Part shown: positions 8,505-16,257 of the stretch, in pieces
Layout: each line of letters opens with the position of its first letter
Position numbering within the stretch: position 1 is the stretch's first letter
Translations under genes and position numbers: made by a program
Assembly (NCBI RefSeq): GCF_000745975.1
Contig: NZ_JQKJ01000013.1
Coordinates: forward strand, 62,001 to 126,000
Reading direction: 5' to 3'
DNA length: 64,000 nucleotides
Origin: Desulfobacter vibrioformis DSM 8776
GTDB taxonomy: Bacteria; Desulfobacterota; Desulfobacteria; Desulfobacterales; Desulfobacteraceae
The notes under the pieces: generated by a model
The model's input: only the letters and a program-made list of their open reading frames with translations
Told to the model about the DNA's origin: nothing
The model's database searches: none

Positions 8505-10652
8505 TTCACAATCCCTCATGGGGATAGATAACTCCAATGAAGTCATCATTGAGCCAAATGCGAACCCCATTCACAATCCCTCATGGGGATAGAGAACGAC
8601 TCCACGGCCATGCTGCTCATGATGCTTGAGCGGTTCACAATCCCTCATGGGGATAGATAACGATACTCAACGCTTTCCGTCATCTCTGAAATATCAATTC
8701 ACAATCCCTCATGGGGATAGATAACGATACTCAACGCTTTCCGTCATCTCTGAAATATCAATTCACAATCCCTCATGGGGATAGATAACGCACCAAAACT
8801 TACAATAGCAGAAACATCATTTATTGTTCACAATCCCTCATGGGGATAGATAACCCAGTTTTGACGTTTACCTGACCACAACGCTTGACCTTCACAATCC
8901 CTCATGGGGATAGATAACTGAGATAATTGGACAAGATGCTGTAACGTACATTGACTTCACAATCCCTCATGGGGATAGATAACCCAATAAAAGACAAGAT
9001 CGTTTGCCGCCCGCTCCCGTTCACAATCCCTCATGGGGATAGATAACGGCCGGTTCTATCTGTTTTAGCCAGGCTGATAAGATTTCACAATCCCTCATGG
9101 GGATAGATAACGATAAGTTTATTTACCAGGCCCATGACATAATCAATTTCACAATCCCTCATGGGGATAGATAACATAGAGCCATGCATCTTGGCCGGCT
9201 GCCCCCGGGGATTCACAATCCCTCATGGGGATAGATAACTCTTTGGTGTAAGCTTTGATTTTGGACTAATCAGCGTTTCACAATCCCTCATGGGGATAGA
9301 TAACTTGTTGCAGGTGCCGCAATTGCCGCGTTAATCGGATTTCACAATCCCTCATGGGGATAGATAACTGTTTTTAATCGCCTGCCGGGATCTTCCCCTG
9401 AGCGTTTCACAATCCCTCATGGGGATAGATAACAAATATCAAAAAGATTATCTGCTGATATAATTTTGAGTTCACAATCCCTCATGGGGATAGATAACCG
9501 GTAACCAAGGCTCCACAGTGTGCTGGAATACTTGATTCACAATCCCTCATGGGGATAGATAACCATTGCCGTCAACCTTAAGGCCGTAATAATTACCGAT
9601 TTCACAATCCCTCATGGGGATAGATAACGATCGCGCAATACCCGGATGCCATAACGGTCAACGATTTCACAATCCCTCATGGGGATAGATAACATCCATC
9701 CAGGTTAAAATCTGTCGAGTTAAAAAAGATTCACAATCCCTCATGGGGATAGATAACCCCGTTATTCTGTTCTTCTCGTTTAACGAGCATATTTTCACAA
9801 TCCCTCATGGGGATAGATAACGCATGCAGCTTTAGCGTCATCAAAATCATTAGGAGCTTCACAATCCCTCATGGGGATAGATAACCCGGATACGGTTATG
9901 GTCCCCCCTGTGGCCAAATTATTTCACAATCCCTCATGGGGATAGATAACCGGTATAACGGATGCCTTCAATCGCGTCCAGGATACTTTCACAATCCCTC
10001 ATGGGGATAGATAACCCGTGCCGCTGAAAGTTATTTTGCTCAAAATACCGTTTCACAATCCCTCATGGGGATAGATAACATCTGGACCGACTGAGGCAGA
10101 CAGCACTATCGAAACTTCACAATCCCTCATGGGGATAGATAACACGGTTTGTTCGGGTCGCTGACATCATTGACAAACTTCACAATCCCTCATGGGGATA
10201 GATAACGAGCCAAACCACTGTCCGGGTCAAACTCCTCAAGTTTCACAATCCCTCATGGGGATAGATAACCAAGATCCTTTGTTCATGCGGTTTTTGCTCA
10301 GTCTTTTCACAATCCCTCATGGGGATAGATAACTAAAACTAAAGGTTTGTTCAACGGCAAGGGGAACGATTCACAATCCCTCATGGGGATAGATAACTTA
10401 TATCGAACAAAAGTTATATCAAACAAAAGTTGCTTCACAATCCCTCATGGGGATAGATAACCTGTTTTGCCGATCTGGGCCGGAGCGCAAAGATACTTTC
10501 ACAATCCCTCATGGGGATAGATAACCCTCAAGGTTAAACCCGGCCCAGGCCCGTTCCCATTTCACAATCCCTCATGGGGATAGATAACGTCAGCAGGAGT
10601 TTGCCCCGATGTGGTCACAACCTGTTCACAATCCCTCATGGGGATAGATAAC
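8505..10652 (-). CRISPR. Type I-D CRISPR array, 34 repeats and 33 spacers
   Basis: Repeats are 28 bases, reading TTCACAATCC then CTCATGGGG then ATAGATAAC on the plus strand. I counted 34 from 8505-8532 to 10625-10652, with spacers of 35-37 bases. All repeats look identical except the second from the left (8570-8597), which ends AGAGAAC instead of AGATAAC. On the minus strand the repeat holds the stem ATCCC-CATGA-GGGAT; cleavage by Cas6 at its 3' base would leave an 8-base 5' handle ATTGTGAA, the usual type I form. This orientation, the AT-rich flank beside cas2, and the variant repeat at the far left all place the leader on the right. Spacers 8662-8697 and 8726-8761 are identical. Confidence 0.98.
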
Positions 10653-10783
10653 CGCCGAATCTTATAACAATATCATTACCACGATAATTCAAATTATAAT
10701 AAAACAACCTGTAGATAAGTATGCCCTCGCTTCATTCTTCTGAAACAAATACTTCACCCGGCATCGAAGTTCACCTCTTCTTG
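10653..10783 (-). promoter_or_regulatory. CRISPR leader with array promoter
   Basis: The 131 bases between the array and the cas2 stop are AT-rich next to the first repeat. A consensus -10 box TATAAT lies on the minus strand at 10693-10698, about 40 bases before the leader-proximal repeat; no good -35 is evident. New spacers should be added at 10652. I saw no ORF here. Confidence 0.6.
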
Positions 10784-11086
10784 CTACAGTACATAAAAAT
10801 CTGATGAATGAGAAGTGTCTTCATTTCGTTTAGCCTCACCTTTTCCGCACGCAGGTTTTGTATAATGAGCCACTTTTACATTTTTCCGGTTAGCAGCGCT
10901 AATTTCTGTCACGCGCTCGTTCGGCCTTAAAAGGCGGCTGATTTCCCGCCGGAGTTCAATCACCTTTGCTTCAGATAGGTCCCCGCTAAAAACAGAATAT
11001 TGAATATGCTCTAAATATTTCTGGAGCAGCTTTTTAAATTTTTCAGTTCGGCGAGCTTCCACATCATACGTCATCAGTATATACAT
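10784..11086 (-). CDS. cas2: CRISPR-associated endoribonuclease-fold protein Cas2
   Basis: Small ferredoxin-fold protein that bridges two Cas1 dimers in the spacer-integration complex. It starts MYILMTYDV with the conserved aspartate at residue 8 and has YSVFSGDLSEAKVIEL, the usual second strand-helix unit. At 100 residues it is slightly longer than typical because of a polar tail (KGEAKRNEDTSHSSDF). Its start lies two bases after the cas1 stop, and it is the last cas gene before the leader. Confidence 0.95.
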   Translation of the reverse strand: MYILMTYDVEARRTEKFKKLLQKYLEHIQYSVFSGDLSEAKVIELRREISRLLRPNERVTEISAANRKNVKVAHYTKPACGKGEAKRNEDTSHSSDFYVL

Positions 11087-11088
11087 GC

Positions 11089-12057
11089 CTAAATCTTTCG
11101 TTTAAACGATTCATATTCATAAATTCCCATTACATGACGTTCAAGATTAAGGGCTTCCTTATACATCCACTCACGATAGGTCCGCCCTTTCAATGTCTCC
11201 TCCAATCGTGTAGAAAACTGCATTGCTACATGTTTTCTGCCCGTTTCGGAAAGAAGACAGACACCGTCTTTTTGATCAAACCAGTTTTCCCGGAGCATCC
11301 CTTTCCTGACCATTTTGAAAATTAAGGCGTCTGTAAGAATCGGCTTAAAAAGTTCCGCTAAATCCAGACTCAAAGACGCCCGATTTGATGAAGGTGAATG
11401 GAGCCAACTAAGACTTTGATCCAGGTGAGTTTTAAAAATTTCATGTCGTACCACCGTATATGTCATCTGGTTTAAAAATGAAATCAGACAATTTACTGGA
11501 TTGTTGGGTGGCCGACGTATTCGCCTGCCAAAATCCAAGGCAGGATCAATTAGCTTCCAAGCTCCGTAATAAATTTGATGAAGGTTTCCTTCAACCCCCA
11601 TAAGTTCCTCACAGGAAGCTGTCTTGTCGATTTTATCGATATGACGGTCCATCTGACAGATAGGCATATTCAACTCATCAACACCTCGATACTTATAATA
11701 AAGCAGGTTGGCTTGCATATTGTGGGCGGCGCCGCGAACGATCTCCCGGGCAATCACCATTTTTAGTTTATCATCCAATATGCAGCGAGACTGTTCCAGC
11801 TTCACCCGGCCGGACGGACTTTGATCCACCGGTTCAAAAGCGCCCTTAAAATATCCATAATAATCAAAAAAAGAGATTCGGATACCGTGCATCCCGCACA
11901 GGCACAGGATCCTGGAATTCATCTTTGCTTCTGAGAGCATCACAATATGCCGGATTTTTTCCACCGGATAGGGCTTTGACATTCCATTTACCGTTAAGAA
12001 AAGTGTGTTCTCACGGCGTTTCAACTGTGCATCTTTTGAAACGAAAAGAGTTTCCAT
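11089..12057 (-). CDS. cas1: CRISPR-associated integrase Cas1 (type I-D)
   Basis: Metal-dependent integrase that inserts new spacers at the leader end. The 322 residues show the N-terminal beta domain (NTLFLTVNGMSKPYPVEKI) and the alpha-helical catalytic domain. Its three metal ligands are the glutamate of GVEGNLHQIYYG (about residue 155), the histidine of SWLHSPSSNRASLSLDL, and the aspartate of LDLAELFKP. Length and motifs are normal for subtype I-B/I-D Cas1. It sits between cas4 and cas2, the standard adaptation cassette. Confidence 0.97.
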   Translation of the reverse strand: METLFVSKDAQLKRRENTLFLTVNGMSKPYPVEKIRHIVMLSEAKMNSRILCLCGMHGIRISFFDYYGYFKGAFEPVDQSPSGRVKLEQSRCILDDKLKMVIAREIVRGAAHNMQANLLYYKYRGVDELNMPICQMDRHIDKIDKTASCEELMGVEGNLHQIYYGAWKLIDPALDFGRRIRRPPNNPVNCLISFLNQMTYTVVRHEIFKTHLDQSLSWLHSPSSNRASLSLDLAELFKPILTDALIFKMVRKGMLRENWFDQKDGVCLLSETGRKHVAMQFSTRLEETLKGRTYREWMYKEALNLERHVMGIYEYESFKRKI

Positions 12058-12065
12058 AGATCAGC

Positions 12066-12608
12066 CTAATCAAATCCGCAAAAACCGGCCAGGGAGCATG
12101 CGGCACACAGCCGGATGCGCCTTGCTTCAGGCGGTTTTTCCATTGAGGTCAATAATTTTAACCGTTCTAAAGAGGTGCGAAGGCGCTTTAATTGCCTGGC
12201 ATCCAGAGGAACTTCGCGCCGCCTGCGGGTAGACAAAATGTGGGTTACGGCCCGCCATTCCAGGTTGGTTGTTAATGAAAGCATCACCGCATAGAAGGCA
12301 GTCTGGTCGTTGGAGGCATCAACTGCACCGGCAGTTCCCTTGTTTTCATAAACAACCCGGTTTTCCCAGTCTATTCTGTCCGGAGCCAGACCGAAAAGAC
12401 TCTGAGTGGTCCGATCCCGTGAATAGCTGGCCGCGTGCTTTGCCGATCCTGTCTGAACCTTTCCGTACCACTGGGCAAAATTGATGTGATGCAGGTACAT
12501 CCATGCCCGCCTTTCGCACAATGCAATATGTTGAAAATGAAGGCCGTGAAGGTTCAGTCGGTCTACCTCTTCATAAAATTCAGTTGCATGGGGCCAATTT
12601 TTCAGCAT
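12066..12608 (-). CDS. cas4: CRISPR-associated exonuclease Cas4 (PAM-selecting adaptation factor)
   Basis: RecB-like iron-sulfur nuclease that trims prespacers and helps choose the PAM during adaptation. From ATG 12608 it has about 180 residues. One cluster cysteine sits near the N-terminus (HIALCERRAWMYLHH) and three at the C-terminus (CAACSLAGFC), the classic four-Cys arrangement. The nuclease core includes VVYENKG (E-x-K motif) and NDQTAFYAVML. ATG 12608 lies directly after the cas3' stop with AGGTG upstream. An in-frame ATG at 12659 would add 17 residues and overlap cas3' by 50 bases; I think it less likely. Confidence 0.93.
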   Translation of the reverse strand: MLKNWPHATEFYEEVDRLNLHGLHFQHIALCERRAWMYLHHINFAQWYGKVQTGSAKHAASYSRDRTTQSLFGLAPDRIDWENRVVYENKGTAGAVDASNDQTAFYAVMLSLTTNLEWRAVTHILSTRRRREVPLDARQLKRLRTSLERLKLLTSMEKPPEARRIRLCAACSLAGFCGFD

Positions 12609-12609
12609 T

Positions 12610-14601
12610 TTATAAAACACCTGCCGCTGAAAGCGGTTCTGCATCATCCCGAACAACAAGGCCGGTAAGTTGTACCAACTTCAGGGCGGAATTCATGGCC
12701 TGGGGATAAAGGCGCCAGACCAAAGATTCTGATCCTTCTTTTTTACAAAACTCACTGCACCAGGCCTTTATCAGAAAAGCGTCGTCGTTCAGCAAAACCG
12801 TTTGCTGGGTATGGGGAAAACAGGCTTTGCATGTTGCTTTGACAAACTGAACGTCATCCAGTAAATGGTCGGGAAGGCGTCCCGGAATAACGACCTCTTC
12901 ATTGCCATCTTCTGCTACCAGCAATGGATACCGGTCCAGGATATCCGTATTGCGTTGCAACCATATCTCAGTTGCGCAAAAGCAGTCGCCATTGCCGTTT
13001 TTCTCAATCACCCTTATCCCTTTGGCGATATCCCGAAGCATCCGGGTCTCCAACTCGAACCGGTCGCACCAGGATTTTGCTGCCTCGCCCATAAACTGAT
13101 CCCTTTCCATTTCCCGGACATTGCCAAGCAAGCTGAAAATGGTTTTTGCAGGGGTGGGTTGACAGGTTCTCAGGTGTTTCCAACGATGCCCTCTGTTGCT
13201 GAAGTGATTCATCAAAACATTCCAGTAGAGACCTGTTGCATAGGCAGCGCGGTTCGGCATTTTTCCAAAATGTTTTTTCTCGTCTTCCGGACAATCTTTA
13301 AACTGTTTTTTTGTTTTTTTGCATAACACATCTGCCATTTCATTGATTTGAACTGTTTGCCCGCGATGTTCTTCAATCCATTTTACAAGCTGCCTGAGCC
13401 AACTGTTTTTAGTAACAATCATATCGTCATAGCGAACAAATACGAAGCCATCATGATCCCCCCGGGCCGCCCTTCCATAGCGTTGGAGAAAATTCATTGC
13501 CTCAAACCCCGGCTCCATAAATAATAGGTCAGCCCGAAACGTCACGCCCATTTCAACACTGGCCGTTGCGATCAGAATCTCAAACAGTTCCGGGTTCTGC
13601 TGTCTGCCTGATGCAAAATAGCCGCTGTCATCCCTGCCGGACCTGGAATCATCAATACTGTCGATAACCAGGCCTTTTTTCGATTCTATCCCGGCTTTCT
13701 GACAGATTTTTCCAAGTTCTGGTTTATCCCGTTGCAAATCAGACAATTTGTCGTAAATCACCACGACTTGCCGGCCTTTTTCTCTTTCCTTGCGAATTAA
13801 ATCTGCATTGTAATAAAGAAGGGGAGCCATACCATCACAACGGCAGAATGAAAGATGAACATCTCCATGAACGGCCCGACCTTCGGGCGTCAGCTTTTCC
13901 TCAATTTCCATAATCCGGTCTTCTGCAATTTCCAGCCGTTTTAAAACCGGCTTGATATCAATCGGGGTTGCTGAAAGAAAACTGACCTTTGCACGGGCAC
14001 CGCTACATTCTGAGGCTAACTTGGCAAAAAGTCCTGCCAGTCCGAATCCTCGCGGGGAAATCGTGTGAAACTCGTCAAACACGATGTGATCAAAGGCCAT
14101 CAGAATATCGAATACGCCTTTATCAGACAACCCCTTTTCAGGGGTGTGCCTTAGCAGCACACAGCTGACCACTTCCGGCACTGCAATGACCATCTCCCCG
14201 CCGTCAACGGCATCATTTATATCAGTAATTTCCCGTACCCGGCGGGTGCTGATACGGTTTTCACCTGCCTCTCTGAGCCGCTGGCTTTCATCTGAGTTCC
14301 AAAGGGCAATCTTTGACCCGGCTTTTGATACATCCCAGCCATGTTCTTTTATCAGGGCGTCCCGGAGGTCTGCTGCCAGATTCTGACAAAGCCTTCGGGT
14401 TGGAACGATAAAGAGTATCCGTTCCCCCCTGTCAATCATGGCCCGTTCAAAGGCATAGCTTTTTCCAGCCCCGGTGGGGGCATGGGCAATACGGATTTTT
14501 GCCGGGTCGTCCACCAGACGCTGTTGTAGTGGAGACAAGCCGGAGTCCGGCATCTGCCCCACGCAGTGCCGGGCTATAGTCAGTTCCGTTGTTATCTCCA
14601 T
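12610..14601 (-). CDS. cas3: CRISPR-associated helicase Cas3' (type I-D, no HD domain)
   Basis: Superfamily 2 helicase recruited to target DNA by the I-D Cascade. The 663 residues show Walker A APTGAGKS at 41-48, the DEAD-type box FDEFH (about 170), motif III FLSATP and motif VI QRYGRAARGD (about 375). The N-terminus begins directly with the helicase, with no HD nuclease, as known for subtype I-D where HD sits in Cas10d. It overlaps csc1 by 10 bases. The C-terminal 230 residues beyond motif VI match no domain I can name. Confidence 0.94.
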   Translation of the reverse strand: MEITTELTIARHCVGQMPDSGLSPLQQRLVDDPAKIRIAHAPTGAGKSYAFERAMIDRGERILFIVPTRRLCQNLAADLRDALIKEHGWDVSKAGSKIALWNSDESQRLREAGENRISTRRVREITDINDAVDGGEMVIAVPEVVSCVLLRHTPEKGLSDKGVFDILMAFDHIVFDEFHTISPRGFGLAGLFAKLASECSGARAKVSFLSATPIDIKPVLKRLEIAEDRIMEIEEKLTPEGRAVHGDVHLSFCRCDGMAPLLYYNADLIRKEREKGRQVVVIYDKLSDLQRDKPELGKICQKAGIESKKGLVIDSIDDSRSGRDDSGYFASGRQQNPELFEILIATASVEMGVTFRADLLFMEPGFEAMNFLQRYGRAARGDHDGFVFVRYDDMIVTKNSWLRQLVKWIEEHRGQTVQINEMADVLCKKTKKQFKDCPEDEKKHFGKMPNRAAYATGLYWNVLMNHFSNRGHRWKHLRTCQPTPAKTIFSLLGNVREMERDQFMGEAAKSWCDRFELETRMLRDIAKGIRVIEKNGNGDCFCATEIWLQRNTDILDRYPLLVAEDGNEEVVIPGRLPDHLLDDVQFVKATCKACFPHTQQTVLLNDDAFLIKAWCSEFCKKEGSESLVWRLYPQAMNSALKLVQLTGLVVRDDAEPLSAAGVL

Positions 14602-15236
14602 TGTATTAACCTTCCGGCTGCCTCTGAAAGTGACATAAAAGGGGACAATTGCAGACTATGAAGACAATAACGATCCACCGGAAGTTCCTGATCAAACAAA
14701 GCTGCCGTGGATGCGTTCAACCGCACAGCGCGTAAATTATTCTCCTCTTTTTTTAATTTAACCATCCCGTTTCTATGCAGGCCGATACGAATGACCAGTT
14801 CATCTTCTCCGGCATATTCAAATGGATCAAATCCCTCCAAGCCAAGAATAATACCTGTAAATTTTTGGTATGGCGGTACTTCCTGGGTGTGAAAAAAATC
14901 TTTGAGGTTGCCCTTTTTAGCCACATCCTGGGTCTTTTTTTGAAAACCACCCTCTGCATCCAGGTTTAAGCGGCGGGTGACCGGCGGCAGTAACCGGGGC
15001 GAATCTGTTAAAAATACCGATGTACGCCAAGGCATGGACGCCATATGCAGTCGATAATTTTTGGCGGGCAGTCCCACCCGTGCTGCTGTCATCCCCAAGG
15101 CCGCCGCCAGTCCGAAGGCCACGGCCCTGTCGCTGATCAGTTCCGGCAGGGTCGCTGTGCCGCTTTGAACCATCAGGCTGTGGTAGGCAAAAGGTGTCAA
15201 TGTTTCTGCGGTTACGTCGATAGGATCTGCTTTCAT
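14592..15236 (-). CDS. csc1: Type I-D Cascade subunit Csc1 (Cas5 family)
   Basis: RAMP-fold subunit that caps the 5' handle of the crRNA in the I-D effector, the Cas5 role. The 214 residues match Csc1 in length and position: immediately after csc2 and before cas3'. The glycine-bearing LGLEGFDPFEYAGEDELVIRIGLHR region resembles Csc1 proteins. The identification leans on locus order as well as sequence, because Csc1 is poorly conserved. Its ATG follows the csc2 stop by two bases with GGAAAA upstream. Confidence 0.88.
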   Translation of the reverse strand: MKADPIDVTAETLTPFAYHSLMVQSGTATLPELISDRAVAFGLAAALGMTAARVGLPAKNYRLHMASMPWRTSVFLTDSPRLLPPVTRRLNLDAEGGFQKKTQDVAKKGNLKDFFHTQEVPPYQKFTGIILGLEGFDPFEYAGEDELVIRIGLHRNGMVKLKKEENNLRAVRLNASTAALFDQELPVDRYCLHSLQLSPFMSLSEAAGRLIQWR

Positions 15237-15238
15237 GG

Positions 15239-16243
15239 TTATTTTCCTGTTCCGAACCAGCTGTCAAAAAGTTCCGCAATTTTTGGCTCGGCATTTTTAT
15301 ACTGGGTTTCAAGGGCGGCGTCTTCGGTTTCAAATTTATGGATCAGGTCTTGCTGGTATTTGTTCAATGCGTCTGAATCCATATGGGTCTCATGAATACC
15401 TGACATAATTTCATGCAGGGCTTGTATTACGGCATCAGCGTCTTTTTTATTTATATCTTTTTTCGATAGAGCCTTGACAATCTCGTAAGGTGAGGATTGT
15501 GGACGTTCAAATTGTGAGCCGTACAGCCCTGCAAAACGTGAGCGGATATTGACGCCTGTGGTGGATGTCTGGCCGCCATATGCACCAGCCAGCCCCATGG
15601 AAAGCAGGAGATGATCCAGCCCTTCAGGCGGAAGCACCTTCCCCCTTGTGGAGAGGACCTGGATCATGAGGGTTTCGGGGAGGATAAAAAACCGGGTGAA
15701 CAGATTATCGCTGTTTTTTTTGCTTTCCGCGTCAAACAGGGTGCCATCTTCCATTGCCCTGTTGTGGAAACTTTCATCCACACACAGTTGCTTGGGCAAA
15801 AGGCTGAGACCGTCTGAGTAATTGACTGCGGTCCGTACCGGGAGAATGCGGTTATCCTGAACCGCAGAATCCCCGAACACCAGTGTATTCATGTCGTAGG
15901 CTTCAGATGGCTTCTGATTTTTTCTCAGCACGGTTTTGTTCTGGGGCAATTTCCCACCGACCTGGTATGCCCTGAGAATCTGAAGCCCTCGTCCTTTTTC
16001 AATGAACTTGAATTTGTTGGGAACTGCCCGGATATACGTTTCATCATTAAATTCAATATCTGTTATTTCCTGCTCCGCATTTCTAAAAATCACCGGAGCT
16101 ATGGCCTCACGAATCATAACCAGCGTCAGGCATCCGGTATTTTTCAATGCCGGGTGGATGTAAAAATCATTCTTTTTATCACCGGTTATGGTGGTGCCAG
16201 TCAAGGTTTCAAGAGTGCCAAGGTATTTATGAAATCGTTTCAT
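15239..16243 (-). CDS. csc2: Type I-D Cascade backbone subunit Csc2 (Cas7 family)
   Basis: Forms the helical backbone along the crRNA in the I-D effector. It has 334 residues from ATG 16243, which has AAGGAG at good spacing; an earlier in-frame start at 16261 would overlap cas10d and lacks such a site. Supporting regions are VMIREAIAPVIFRNAEQEITD at the N-terminus (split here), ILPVRTAVNYSDGLSLLPKQ, and a GGQTSTTGVNIRSRFAGLYG loop. Length and place between cas10d and csc1 fit the subtype. Confidence 0.92.
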   Translation of the reverse strand: MKRFHKYLGTLETLTGTTITGDKKNDFYIHPALKNTGCLTLVMIREAIAPVIFRNAEQEITDIEFNDETYIRAVPNKFKFIEKGRGLQILRAYQVGGKLPQNKTVLRKNQKPSEAYDMNTLVFGDSAVQDNRILPVRTAVNYSDGLSLLPKQLCVDESFHNRAMEDGTLFDAESKKNSDNLFTRFFILPETLMIQVLSTRGKVLPPEGLDHLLLSMGLAGAYGGQTSTTGVNIRSRFAGLYGSQFERPQSSPYEIVKALSKKDINKKDADAVIQALHEIMSGIHETHMDSDALNKYQQDLIHKFETEDAALETQYKNAEPKIAELFDSWFGTGK

Positions 16244-16257
16244 GTTGCATATCTCCT

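Noticed and set aside
8344-8592. 82-codon plus-strand ORF running from the marR region into the CRISPR array
   Set aside because: It reads through the operator, promoter and first repeats, and is antisense to the marR start. It is a chance frame.
13000-13330. Several long plus-strand ORFs opposite cas3' and other minus-strand genes
   Set aside because: They are mirror frames of well-supported genes, lack ribosome sites, and show no family motifs.
12610-14601. HD nuclease domain expected on Cas3
   Set aside because: The N-terminus goes directly into the Walker A region. HD lies on Cas10d instead, which is normal for subtype I-D, so Cas3' is not truncated.
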